Below, in pieces: positions 23,195-36,200 of a stretch of 64,000 nucleotides of DNA (positions are counted from its first letter, which is position 1; each line of letters starts with the position of its first letter). The stretch comes from Brachionus manjavacas (taxonomy: Eukaryota > Rotifera > Eurotatoria > Ploima > Brachionidae). The position numbers and the translations under genes were made by a program. The stretch lies in contig JAHQIY010000007.1 of assembly GCA_019054805.1 (NCBI GenBank), forward strand, positions 1,369,501 through 1,433,500, in the 5' to 3' direction. Under the pieces are notes generated by a model. It saw nothing but the letters and a program-made list of their open reading frames with translations. It did not search any database and was not told the DNA's origin.

Positions 23195-24664
23195 AGAGGC
23201 TTTACACCCTGAACCAACTAGCACTGAACACTATATTGACACAGAAGTGCCTTGTCAAAAAGAAGTTACTGTAAAGGCTCTAAAGAACAGAAAAGCCCCG
23301 GGTGTTGACGGAGTCACGGCAAAGGTGTTGAAAGCTGACCAAAGTATCATAATAAGGATGTTGCAAAACACCTTTAGCAAGATTCGGCGGCAAGAAATCC
23401 CACCAGAGGACTACTCAAAAGGCCTCAGTTTCAAAATCCCCTAGAAAGGTAAAAAATTATTTGCAACAATTGATGAGGAATAACACTGATACCAATAGCA
23501 AGCAAGGCGTTCAGCAGCATTATCTTGGGAAGAATCACGAACGCTTTGGATGTTATACTTACAGAAGAACAAGCAGAATTTAGACGTGGTCGAGGATCCA
23601 TATATCAGATATTTGCATTTAGGAGCATCATAAAACAAAGTCTGAAATGGATAAATAGCCTACTGTATCTTAACCTTATTGACTTCAAGAAAGACTTTGA
23701 TAGCATACATAGAGAAAACTTGTGAGCCATATTTAGATCTTATGGCTTACCATAACAGAACGAAGTTAACTTGGTAAAATTTTTCTATGAGAAATTTGAG
23801 TCTAGCAAGCTCCTGGAAAAAGGACAATCTGAGAGTTTCAAGGGTGCGTTCTCGCTCCAATACTATTCCTAATACTAATTGACTTTATCATGAAGAATAA
23901 AACTAACAGTGCGAGGCGTATACAATGGGGATTAACAGCAAAGCTTGAAGACTTAGATTTTTGTTTGCGAGCAACGCCATATCAACTCGATTCAAAATTA
24001 ATAGGACCAAAACGAAAGTCATTTACATGAATACCAAATTGTATACCCCGATCACCATCGATGGTACCTAAATCGAGTGCGTAAGCGAATTTACAAACTC
24101 AAGAAGCACCATTAGTACAGCGATGGGAATAAGAATAGACTGAGACATTAAGAATAGGAATAGACTTGCTAAAGCAAAGAATGCTTTTGCTAGACTCCGA
24201 CAACCATGGAATCAAACAGCTTCAACAAGGAAAAAAAACTTAGACTGTACAACACTATAGTAAAACAACACTGATGTACGAATGTTGGGAATTGTCAGAA
24301 CCTGACAGAAAAAGCCTGAACACCTTCCGCGATGGAAGCCTGAAAAGGATTCTCGGAATGCACTGACATCGACATCGTCGAACGCTGAACTATACACAAG
24401 AACAAATTCAGAATCAATTTATCAAGAATAAAAGTCAGCTTTTGAGTTGGCTTCTTCGGTTTCGCTTCGATACCATAAAGAGCCTTTCAATGGACACATC
24501 AAGGCCGACACAAGGTAGGACGGCTAAAAGTAACATGGAAATCAACAATCATGAAAGAGCTCATCAAAATAATAATGAAATGGGGAGAAGCAAGGGTAAA
24601 AGCGAAAGATCGACTTGAGTGGAAATCAAAAGTAATGACCCAATGCTCTAGAAGGAGTGAATAA
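23195..24664 (+). pseudogene. RTE/L1-like non-LTR retrotransposon relic (reverse transcriptase)
   Basis: A reverse transcriptase can be followed through several frames on the plus strand. Landmarks: KALKNRKAPGVDGVTAKVLK (23274-23333); TEEQAEFRRGRGSIYQIFAF near 23.56 kb; a NLIDFKKDFDSIHREN block near 23.7 kb, the region of the first catalytic Asp; SARRIQWGLTAKLEDLDF near 23.92 kb, where the expected Ala-Asp-Asp is mutated; and ECWELSEPDRKSLNTFRDGSLKRILGMH near 24.3 kb. Frameshifts and stops break it at least five times. The 5' end with endonuclease is absent. It is old and dead. Confidence 0.75.
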
Positions 24665-25049
24665 TGAGAAAAAATCCAAGTCGATTTCTCGGTATTACAT
24701 TAAAAATAATCGGAAAAAAGAGACTGTCTTCTTTTAAAGCTCTTAATAACTTTAACTGATAATTTATATCATTATGGTCAGAAATTTTTTTTTCACAAAA
24801 AGTTATGAGAATGGTTATTTATAATTTCAAGTCTATTTACATTTTATTTTAAATAAGGAAATTCTTGTCAAAATCTTTAGTTTATAGTATTTTTTTAAAT
24901 TACTGTTATCCTGTTCAAATAAAAATTTTAAAATTTTCATCAAAGGTAATTTATGCAATGATTTTGAAATAAAAGTTAAAAAAATTTCTTGAAACCTTTT
25001 TTAGAATTGGGAAATTAATTAAATACAATATTAAATATAAATATTAATA
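24665..25049. other. AT-rich spacer
   Basis: No gene or repeat structure recognised between the LINE relic and the dimeric TIR element. Confidence 0.5.
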
Positions 25050-25241
25050 TACAGTGTTGATTTGACACGTGGGTTTTGACCTAAAATTACGTAAAATTAC
25101 GAAAATTTACGTAAATTTACGTTAAATATCGTAAAATTACAATTGTAAAATTTGGTAATTTTACAAAAATTTACGTAACTTTTCGTAATTTTACGTAATT
25201 TTACGCTAAAAAGGGTAAAAACTAAAAGGCCAAAAATTGAA

Positions 25242-25427
25242 ATGGTCTCGAGTGAGTTAAAAAGGTTAATTCTTTCAGAATGTCCAGAAAATGAACAAGA
25301 CGTCATTGATGCAATTTTTAATTTTCAAAACAGATTAACTGCAGAGAAGTGTATCCATTATATAAACCATATTAAAAAGGTATTATTTAGTGTACAAACA
25401 TTTTTAAATTCGAGTTTAAATACATAA
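25242..25427 (+). CDS. Small ORF in unit 1 of the dimeric TIR element
   Basis: A 61-codon frame opening MVSSELKRLILSECPENEQD and containing RLTAEKCIHYINHIKK. It is charged and not low-complexity, unlike chance frames nearby. The block with Thr-Ala-Glu-x-Cys followed by a hydrophobic/basic helix resembles the C-terminal tail of some Tc1/mariner-type transposases, so it may be a transposase remnant, but I cannot confirm that. A GTATT donor-like site follows the Lys-Lys-Val codons, so the true frame could once have been spliced. Confidence 0.35.
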   Translation: MVSSELKRLILSECPENEQDVIDAIFNFQNRLTAEKCIHYINHIKKVLFSVQTFLNSSLNT

Positions 25428-25813
25428 ATTTAATATAAGGTGATACCGATTATAATTGAAAAGAATGGAGAATGGTCGAATCATTAAAATATATTCTTAC
25501 ATTCTTAACATTTAAAAAATAAAATCTCTGCTTAATATCTATTTTAATTTTAAACTTTTTACGAAATTTTACCACTTTTAAACTCAAATTTTACGAAATT
25601 TTACGTAAAATATCGTAAATTTTTTTTCTCGAGTTTGAAACTTATATTTTGTTGAATTTGAGCAAAATACCAAAAAACGGCGAATTTTTGGCCTTTTAGT
25701 TTTTACCCTTTTTAGCGTAAAATTACGTAAAATTACGAAAAGTTACGTAAATTTTCGTAATTTTACGTAATTTTACGCTAAAAAGGGTAAAAACTAAAAG
25801 GCCAAAAATTGAA

Positions 25814-25999
25814 ATGGTCTCGAGTGAGTTAAAAAGGTTAATTCTTTCAGAATGTCCAGAAAATGAACAAGACGTCATTGATGCAATTTTTAATTTTCAA
25901 AACAGATTAACTGCAGAGAAGTGTATCCATTATATAAACCATATTAAAAAGGTATTATTTAGTGTACAAACATTTTTAAATTCGAGTTTAAATACATAA
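25814..25999 (+). CDS. Small ORF in unit 2 of the dimeric TIR element
   Basis: Identical in protein sequence to the frame at 25242-25427. The identity reflects the recent 572-bp duplication and is not itself evidence of selection. Confidence 0.35.
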   Translation: MVSSELKRLILSECPENEQDVIDAIFNFQNRLTAEKCIHYINHIKKVLFSVQTFLNSSLNT

Positions 26000-26378
26000 A
26001 TTTAATATAAGGTGATACCGATTATAATTGAAAAGAATGGAGAATGGTCGAATCATTAAAATATATTCTTACATTCTTAACATTTAAAAAATAAAATCTC
26101 TGCTTAATATCTATTTTAATTTTAAACTTTTTTACGAAATTTTACCACTTTTAAACTCAAATTTTACGAAATTTTACGTAAAATATCGTAAATTTTTTCT
26201 CGAGTTTGAAACTTATATTTTGTTGAATTTGAGCAAAATACCAAAAAACGGCGAATTTTTGGCCTTTTAGTTTTTACCCTTTTTAGCGTAAAATTACGTA
26301 AAATTACGAAAAGTTACGTAAATTTTCGTAATTTTACGTAATTTTACGTCAGAACCCACGTGTCAAATCAACACTGTA

Positions 26379-27260
26379 ACTTTTATTCAAATCGATCAAA
26401 ATTAGATCAAGTCTTCTTGATGTTTTTCACTTAATTATATTTGGTATGTAAAAATTGTAAATGGTACATAATGTACATAATTTAGAAAAGCAATAGAGTA
26501 ATTTATTGAATTTTTTTAATAAAATTCCATTTCAAAACCGATTAAGATCTAAGATTGTTGTAGAATAATTAATAAAATTATAGTTTAATTTGAACACTAG
26601 CATATTTAAATTTTGAATCGTGATTTTTTTTGAAATTTTTTTCAAAAAAAATTTGTTACTTTTAGGAAAAAAGTCTTACGTTTAAATAAGATCAAAAATT
26701 TTCTATAAAATTTTATCAATGTTTTTAATGATCAAGATTAGATTTATTTGTTTCGAAAACTTCACCAATGATTTTTTAATTCTTGGTTCTATAATGTTTC
26801 AAATTGAATATTTTACTTTTAAATAAATAACCCTAAGAATTAAATTTTAATGAATTTGGCAAAAAACAACAATTTCTCTCTTTCTATATAATTCTATTTA
26901 AACAAAACATATTAAAAAATAAACTATTTTTTTTAAACATTGGTTTCCATTTGGTCAATTATTATAATAGATTTCTTAAATCGTATTTTTGAATGATCTA
27001 CTTGAATTAGATTACTTTAAATTTGGTCTCAATAATCAGACTGGAACTATTTAAATAATTGAGTGGAAAAAAAACGATTATAGTTTCCATGGATATATGA
27101 AGCTTTTTAAATATCTTATATAACTTATATGCTTAAAATATAAATAAACTAATCAAGAATTGAATAAATTTTTTCCCTCTTAAAAAAGCGTGATATCTGA
27201 TTCTATTTATGTTAAAGGGTTAAATGAACGTTGCATAAAATTAAGTTAAAAAAACTTAAA
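26379..27260. other. Intergenic, upstream of the NACHT-WD gene
   Basis: AT-rich, no gene seen. The promoter of the gene starting at 27261 should be here. Confidence 0.5.
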
Positions 27261-30200
27261 ATGTCCGAGACGCCAGCCGAAATATTAGATCTTAATTATG
27301 ATCTTTTGATGGGAAGATTTTTGCTCAACAATTTGCCAACACTCAAACCAAGATCGATCAGAATTTTCCTTTGTGCACCTTATAGTGGTAAATTACTTAA
27401 CTTAAATTAAGTCGTTCATTTCAAGACATCAAACTTAGACACCAATCTTGAGACGGCTTGTTTGTATAAAAATGTATTTCCGAAACTTCGTGAATATTGC
27501 ATGTCTAGATATGGTTTGGAATTTCAAGTAATTTGTTTTTATAAATTTAATATTCCCAAGGGCCTCTTCTAGCCTACTGAAATTTTAGACTAACTAATTG
27601 AGTAAATTTTAAGGTTGTTAATCTTAACTGGGACATAGAAACTGAAAGCGCTCTACTTGATGAGTCATTGCTGGAAATAGACAAGTGTAAGGAAATATCA
27701 ATCGGAATTATTTTTTTGGTAATCAATATATTCTAATAAGCTTTGTTTTAGGGAATTTCTAAGTTGTCATAGAAATTCTCTTTGATGTTTTGCTTTAATT
27801 TGCTTTAATAATTTCTATTATATAAGAGTTTAATTGGTGATGAATATGGAAAGGCACTTTTACCTGATTTCATTGAAAGATCGAAGTACGAAACTATCAT
27901 TAAATGTTTGAAAGAAGCGGAAATTGAATGCTCAACTTTAGAAAGCTATTTTAAACTAAATATTAACTTTCTTTCAAATCGATATGAATTTGAACGTAAG
28001 GAATAATGGACTTAGGTTGAAAATTTTTCTAATTTGGTTTTATCTAGATGATGGTATTAATTTGCAAGTTAAAGAAAGAATCTTGGAATTGTTAAAACTT
28101 GGTGCAAAGCTGGCCTGTGAGAAAAAATTGATTCACACTGACTTTTACAATGAGCTTAATGAATCAGGTAAAAAAAAGAATTTTTTATTTTTTATTTTGT
28201 TTTATCCAAAAATTTAAAATGAACATTTTATCTAAGCTAAATTTTAGATTAAGAATCATTATCGTAAAACAGCAAAATTTGGATAATTATAAAGGAAAAA
28301 AGGAAAAAAAAATAAACTGACTTTAATAATTTAAATTTAAGACTAGAATGACTGGTGTCATTTGACACCGTCTTTTATAATGATTAACTCAAGGAAGCTC
28401 TATTAAACTTTTAAAAAATTTATTCTATTTTGTTCATTTAAATAAAACCGATAAGATTAAATAGAAATTATCAAAAATTAACAATTATTTTTCGATAAAT
28501 TAGCTTTCTAGAGTATTATTTTGAAATTGTTATTTACAGTGATTAATTAAATTTTAATTTGAATATTTTAATTCAAATTTTTTAAAAATTTGCATCCTAA
28601 ATAGTTTCACAATCATAGTTTTATTTAAAACTGATTTTCAATAACAATTCTTAATAAAAATCATGGGTAGCTTCAGCTTTGTAATTAAGTGTGCAAAAAA
28701 AGATCTTGTTTCCACTGATCCTTGTAATATTATCAGTAATTTTGTGTGATCAATAAAAGAGAAAATTAAAAGAAATGTTCATTTTGACGATTAAATAATT
28801 TTTAATTAATGATAAAATTTCAAATCTTAACAAGTGTTTAAATCACTAAATTAATACAACATGCAACACACCAACCACCACTTATCCCTGAAAGCATACC
28901 AGGTACTTAAGTAGTTACAAATACCATAAAATTTCAACTATGCAGCAGGCCATATAAATTACACATTGGCTCACACAAAAAAAGACCTCACACTAACTGA
29001 TCCTTTTCTTACTCTTTTAAACCATGTCATAATTGTTCTAATTTTTATATACTTTATCTAATTTAAAACTAGACATACTTAAACAAAAAAAAATGGTGTA
29101 ATTTACCCTAATCAGGTCCAAGTCAATTTTAAATAGATATATAATTCTAATGAAGATAAATTTAATTTGAACTTCTTATTAATGTACAATCTAAATTTCG
29201 TATCATTCTTCATAAATTGTCCGTTTTCAATTAGTTTAGCTTCCTGGGACATTTTTTTTTTACAGGAAATTATTTTTTAAATGAAGCTATTTATTCTTAT
29301 TAAGTTCAAATTTTCTGATTATGTTCCAATTTTTAATTAATATTATAACATTTCGATTCTATTTCTATTTATTTAATATTTTAGTTCATTTAAAAAAAAT
29401 TACTTTGATTCTTCAATAGGTTAGGTAGATTAAAAAATTTTGTTTTTTAATTTAAACATCGAAAATTTTTGAATAATTTGATTATTTTTTGATAAAAATA
29501 ATGTCTTAGATCAGATTTTTTTTCGAACACTTTACACTAGCATTTTGCAATAAAATTATTCTAAAAAGATTTTATGATTTAATGTTTTCTTAAACGATTC
29601 AAATAACTCGCTGAATTTTATTCTTTGGTTTATATCGTATCAAAAGCGGTTTGTTAGTTAGGTTAGAGGTTACCTTGTTAGCGGTTTAGTGAAATTCAAT
29701 ACAAAATGATAAAAACAATAGCTGAGAAGTCAAAATAATTGAATAACTTTTTTTCTAAAAATTTAAAATTATTTCCGTGATTGCGCCATGCTGCAGCATT
29801 CAAAGTTTTAGAAAAAAAAAAAATTTTATCTTTTTCTTCTGTTCTTTCGTACTGCATTTCAAAAAATCTTTTTTGCTTTGATTTTAGAAAAAAAATATAA
29901 TCAAATTAAACATTTTACATTTAATTATATAACAATTATTTCATTTAGAATTTACTCAAAAAATTTTACTTAATTTAATTTTTTTCTCTTTTTATATCAC
30001 CATATTGATGGCAATTCAAATGAATAATTTTACTTTCCATTATTTTTGGCGGCATTTAAGCTTTTGGTCTGCTCAATAATCGTTTGAAAACCGTTGAAAA
30101 ACATTTAAACTGAATAGGAAGATGGCCTGGGGCTAGTAAAATCAAAGCGATAGTGAATTATTAAGCTCAAATATAAAAAAAAAATGGATTTAAGTTTGTC

Positions 30201-33200
30201 TGCTCCACAAATTTCGTTTTAATAAGTCTTCTTAAGACCTAATTTACCTAGTTTTTTTGTTTGCCCAAGTTTTTCTATAGAAAAAATTGAATATGTAATA
30301 AGTAAGAATGAAAAATTAAAAAATTTGACAATAGCTCCACTTATTGTGTTTCAGATCCTTAAGATAAGAAAAGCTTTTAGTAAATTTTAAAATTTTTACC
30401 TTGAATGTAATCAATTAATAAAAAATAAATTTGATATTACAAAAAGATAAAATAATTAACTATTCAAAGATTTTTGACAATATATTTAAAAAGGATCAAA
30501 AATTTAAGTTTAATGTTTAACTAAATACTATAAAGTAATTAAGTACAAAAAGGAACAGGGTCAAAAAAAAAAAAAATACCAAAAAGTACTAAAAGTACAA
30601 AAAGGATTGTAACTTTATAATACGTCTATATCAATAGCCATGGTCAATCACACAATATTTTCTTGAACATTCATGATATTTCACAAGCTTTCATAATTAT
30701 CTTTATGCCATAAAAAATATAATAAATTTGATTTAAAAAATATCGTGAATATTTTTAATTTTAAGAATCTTAATAATTACTAAAATTTCCCAAAAAAAAT
30801 TACAAAACATTTCTTCAAAAACCCTTGAAAAAAGATAATATTAATGAATTAAAAAAAGAAGATATTTAAAAATATTGAAAAATATTCGCGAATATTTTTT
30901 TTCAAAATCTGAAAAACACACTATAAAAACTTTTTTTTAACAACCATTTCATGACATCTTTTGAATTAAATTTTATATGCTTTTATTAAAATTTGATTGA
31001 TGAAATATGTACATATTGATCATTGAGATTTGTGAAAGAAATGAAAATTCGGCAAAAAATTATGAAAGCTTGTGAAATATTATGAATGTTAAGGAAAATA
31101 CTGTGTGAATGACCATGCCTGTACCTCGAAAAAAATCAATGCCCACAGTTCCATCGTGATCGCACTTCTGATCATTTAGTTTATTGAACATTTAATTGCA
31201 AAAATTTTCTTTTTGTTTTTTTTTCAAAAAATAATTATTTTAATCTAAAATTTTTTTTAAAAGCTGATTTAAAATTTAAAAAAATATTTTTTATTTAAGT
31301 TCTTCAAAAGCTAATGAAGAAAGGTGTTTTTAAGAATGACTCAAATGATAAATTAGCCTACAGTTTTGTTCGATTACATAAATCATACAAAGATGAATAC
31401 CCTACACAAGTAAATACATTGGAGTACCTTCGTGATCGGGAGATCAACTATTTCATACCAGCTGAACAATTGTATCGAATAAAAGTGGATCAGTGTGATG
31501 ATACCTTTCTCAAAAATTTTGCTTTATATTATAAGAAAACTTTTGAAAAAGCAGTGGATCGAATTGTGCGCGAAAATTCCCAGTTTTCTTATGATACGCT
31601 GAATGAGCAAGTTTTGTATCATTTAAATTATATAAAGCTCAACAGCATAAATGAGGTAGCTCCCAGAACTCAGAGTATCATCAAAATTATGACCGATTAT
31701 GTCCTAGACAACACGTTCAGACAACCGTTCATTCTGACCGGAGATTCAGGAAGTGGTAAAACCAGCATTATTTCGACATTAGCAAGCAATCTGTTTTTAC
31801 AGCTGGCCGCAAATGATTATTCTAGTGAAAATCTCCCACATCATGCAGTTGTAGTTCGATTTATTGGAATTGATGGCAAATGCGAGTACTTGCGCTATTT
31901 ATTATACAGCATTTGCTGTCAATTACAATATATCAAAACAGGATCTCTGTCCAAAATAAATCTAGTTCCAACCAACTTAAAGGAATTAAAGCATTTCTTT
32001 AGAAAACTTTTAACTGAAGACTGGGAAACCGATTTAAACAAACCCAAAAGAAAGATAATATTAATTCTGGATTCTTTGCAGGATTTGAAAAAATACGATC
32101 ATTCTTACAAATTCGACTGGTTGCCGAAATTTTTAAATCCTTTATTTAAAGTTATTATCAGTGTTTCGTCCCAGTCGAAAGAATTAATCGAAAGATTAAA
32201 CAGAAAGTATTCAAATCGCCAATGTTATGGCCAAGTGGAGAGTTTGAATTATGAGCAGGCTGAATACATGGTGAAAAAATTATTAACTTCAAAAATGTAT
32301 CGACTTGAGCCTCCTCAATTAGATTTTATCTTTAATTTAATTAAAACAAAAAATATTCCTTCTCTAAGTGTTAAAATTTGGTCAGAAGAATTTCTCAATT
32401 GGAGATCGCATACAAGTACAAATGAATGCGTTCTGAAGGATACACTTATCAAGGCAGTACAATATTTTCTGTTTAAATTGGAAAAAAAATTCGAACCTAC
32501 ACTTGTTAAGCATTTGTTGAGTAGGTTTATTAATATACAATAGGACAGATCCCGCGTGGTCTAGTGGTTAGGATTTGACGCTCTCACCGTCAAGGCCCGG
32601 GTTCAATTCCCGGCACGGGAAAATTTTTTTTTCAGCATAATTTTTTGAAGTTTTAGTTCATTAGAAAAAAAATTTTCCCGTGCCGGGAATTGAACCCGGG
32701 CCTTGACGGTGAGAGCGTCAAATCCTAACCACTAGACCACGCGGGATCCTAATAGAATACATTAGTTTATACAATTTTCTAAAAGGCTATCTAACAATTT
32801 CGTTGAGTGGCTTCAGTGAAATGGAACTTCAGGACATTTTGTCTCTGGACAATGAGCTTATGAAAGTTTACAAAGCGAAAAATCTTATCAAACCTACTGA
32901 TAATGTGTTACGCATGCCTTGGCTTTATATTTTAAACATTCTAAACTATTTAAGAAACCATTTGCTAGTAAAACCTTTGCATGGAATTAACATAGTGAGC
33001 TGGAAGCATTCAATTTTTAAACAAATAATTTCAGAAAAATATTTAAGTGAGAAAAAATAAAGTTGTTTATGTTTATTATCTAAAAAGTAAATTTTAAGCT
33101 GATAGAAAATTTTCGGCACATTTGCATAAAACTGTTGCTGAATATTTTCTTGGAATATGGTCAAGTCCAGCTCAGAAACCACTCAAATATCAGACTATTA

Positions 33201-36200
33201 CTCTGCCAAAGTCTGATGATAGTGACAAACAATTGAGCATTGGTAAACCTATAATTGATAACTATGAAATACAAGTCGATAGGCTTTGTCCCATACAACC
33301 GATTCAATATGAATCATTTCATACTCATGTAAAGCCGAGATACAATCTAAGAAAATTGGCTTTATTACCATATCATTTGGTAAATGCAGACATGATAAGT
33401 GAAATTTTTGAAAGTGTTTTTTTTAACATTGAATGGATATATGCAAAAATAAGAGCTTTTGATTTATTTTCAGTTTTGTATGATTATGACCTGCTTAAAA
33501 GTGATCCGGAAGTTAACTTGGTCTGTGAAAGCTTGAAAATGTCCGAATCAGGTAATTTTTTAAAATCTGAAAATATGAGATAAAACCACATTTTACCCTA
33601 AGCAATCATCGAGGATCCAAATTTGTTATTCAGTCAACTAATAGGACGTCTTTTGCCGTATTATCAAATTTTCAATAAAATACAAGGCTTTGTTGATCAA
33701 TGTGATGCAAAAAGCTCAATAATTAACCCATTGATTCCTATCGGGCAAATTTTTGAATCACCTGGTATTTATTTGTAGCCGTAAAAAATATTTCTGAAAT
33801 TTTCTTAATTAAGCTTGGCTTTATCAGAGCACTATAGATATGGGTATTGATTCGATTGAGAATATTCAACTCGAGTTAGTTGAAAGTGATTTCAATGGTC
33901 AAATTTTAGTTTATAAAAAGTTAATGAATCCAATGACGAAATTTTTTGACATGAATTTATTGGATTTCAAAAATGAGATCTACAACGGAAAAGGTAAATT
34001 TGTAATACTCATGACTTCCTGTAATTTATGGTTAGATATAAAATGTGATATTTAGAAATGATTAAAATAACTAAAATGCGATAGATATTTTCATTAAAAA
34101 AATTTAATGCAAATAGCTTTTAAATTCTATTCAACTCCGAATTACAATTTATTAAAATTTCCGCTGCTTAAGATATGTTTAAAATAGAAAGAGAAATTTT
34201 AGATTTTGTTTAAAATTTCAATATTAATTAAACAAAAGTTTTTTTTTAATGTCAAAGTTAAAATTTAAAAATGACTTTTCTTTTTGATTTGATTAATTTG
34301 AAACTTAGAAAATTTGAAATAATTTAGAAAAAAAAATTGGTTCAAATTTAAAATAATTTCCTTTTTTATATGTCTGTCTTTATTTAAATTAGCTATATCA
34401 ATAAAATTGGGTAAAGGGTAAAGTCAAATAAAAATCTGGGAAACTCATACGAAAAAAATTTTTTTGGAAAACCGAAAAAGTCATATAAACGACTTTCATT
34501 TCTGGGAAAGTCATATAAAAAATTCTCAAATTTAGTAGTTTAGTTTAACTGCAGCATGTATGCATTACCGAAGTACTTAGCTCAAAAGTGAGCTTTGGCA
34601 GTTACCATTCAATTTTACATCCAAAAAACCCTTGAAACTATTTAAACTCTTCGCCGTGATTGCTTTTTCAGACAATTTATTTCAGTAAGGTACAATTCTA
34701 TTTGTCAAAAACACGTCTCGTGGTGTACACTTTCCACCGCGTAACTTTTCTATGCAAATTTCAAACCATATTTTAAATTAACCGACTAGTAGTCATGGAC
34801 CATCTTAAAAATTTGAATAAGATCACCTCTAACGCGTCTCTCTTCTAGAGTTGTCAAAGAGAGAGCCTTCAGTCTTTCAGTATAAGTTAGGTTCTTTAAT
34901 CCAGCGACAAGCTTAGTTGCTCTTTCTTGAATCTTTTGAATTCGAGTTATATCTTGTTTCAAATGCGGTGACCAAACACTAATGGCGTATTCTAGGTGTG
35001 CGTAATGACGAACACTAATGGCGTAATGACGAACCAGTGTCATGTAGAGCAGACGAAAGCATTCTTACTAAGATTCTTAAAACATCTTCTAATTACCCCA
35101 ATCATGCTGTTTGCCTTGTTGACTGCTGTGTTCACATTCATTGACCATTTTAAATCGCTTGTTACGCAGACACCAAGATCCTTCTCACCTTGGCTAACTG
35201 AGAGAGCACTTAGAATTCCATCCGTATCATGCATAAAATACTTGATAGTTTTATTCTTTGACCCAAAGTTCATAATTTTACACTTTTTGCGGTTTAACTG
35301 CACCTCCCAAATTCGCGACCATTCTTCAATTTTAAAAATGTCATTTTGAAGGGTAGAGGTCAACACTTCAGAATACTTATAAATTTTAAAAATTTTGTTG
35401 TCATCAGCATACATTCTACACTCTGACTCAAGAACTTCCGGTAAATCATTAATATAAATAATGAACAAAAGTGGACCCAAAATGGATCCTTGTGGCACAC
35501 CACCGGTTGCATTTGCCCAGGCTGATTTTGATTCACCAAGAACAACTCGTTGCATCCTATCAGATAAAAAGTCACTTATACAATTAAGGATAGGACCATC
35601 AATTCCATAATTTTTTAGTTTTAATAATAACTTACGATGTGAAACTTTATCGAACGCTTTGCAATAATCTGTAAAAAGAACATCTATACAATTACCTTCG
35701 CTCAAGGAACTTGTTATTAGATCAAGTGATTCCAATAAATTTGTAGTTCAACATTTGTTAGGAACAAAGCCTTGCTGAACATTCGTCATCAACTTGTTGA
35801 TAATCAGATATTCCAAAAGACTTTGCTTTATTATCTTCTCTAACATTTTGCAGAGTATACAAGTTAGGGAGATAGGTCGATAATTACAAATTGGTAAAAT
35901 TACAAATTTGGTAAAATCCCTACATTATAAATTTGGTAAAATCTTATAATACTAGGGTTAAGTCAAAAAAAAAAATTTGTTTTTTTAAGTAGGAAGATAA
36001 AGCTTAGCTAGGTTTTTTTTAAAAAAAAAGATTTAAGATTTTTTTGTATTCGTTTATTTCTGTGTCACTTTTATCCGTAATATAATTAATTATCAATAAA
36101 TTTTGTATTAAAAAAAACAAAATTTTTTTTTTTGACTCTACCCTAGTATCATATGACTTCTGTATGACTTTCCCAGAAATGAAAATCGTTTATATGACTT

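Larger units (their letters stand above)
25052..26376. mobile_element. TIR element arranged as a tandem dimer, flanked by TA
   Basis: The ends are inverted repeats: CAGTGTTGATTTGACACGTG on the left, and CACGTGTCAAATCAACACTG on the right, each flanked outside by TA. Inward of both ends come palindromic GTAAAATTACG-type strings and an arm containing GCTAAAAAGGGTAAAAACTA. The interior is two copies of one unit with a period of 572 bases, differing only by two small indels in homopolymers. The units meet in a near-perfect palindrome of about 128 bp (25683-25810) made of two arms back to back. So the layout is arm-core-arm/arm-core-arm, with only the outer ends carrying the CAGTG sequence. A TA duplication and CAGTG ends suggest Tc1/mariner affinity, but no full transposase is present. 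Confidence 0.85.
28168..31299. other. Long intron 5 of the NACHT-WD gene (3.1 kb), repeat-bearing
   Basis: The neighbouring introns are 50-110 bases, so this one is expanded. It contains a possible piggyBac-type end (28337-28372) and a TIR element (30636-31119). The rest is A/T-rich sequence with no gene recognised on either strand. Confidence 0.7.
32521..32785. other. NACHT-WD intron 6, almost wholly a tRNA-gene palindrome
   Basis: This 265-base GT-AG intron separates codons for KHLL and SYLTISLSGFSEMEL; joining 32520 to 32786 keeps the frame. Inside are two identical tRNA-Glu genes facing each other with a 55-base spacer, leaving only about 30-40 bases on each side for splice signals. Confidence 0.88.

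Noticed and set aside
25052-26376. CRISPR or satellite array
   Set aside because: Only two units, each with inverted arms and outer transposon-like ends with TA flanks; eukaryotic context.
32550-32746. tRNA pair as a SINE or CRISPR-like repeat
   Set aside because: Both copies form cloverleafs with terminators and are identical; there is no SINE body and no spacer array.
32803-33060. Separate small gene (85 codons) after the tRNA pair
   Set aside because: It is exon 7 of the NACHT-WD gene; splicing at 32520/32786 and 33046/33099 keeps one frame and matches NWD proteins on both sides.
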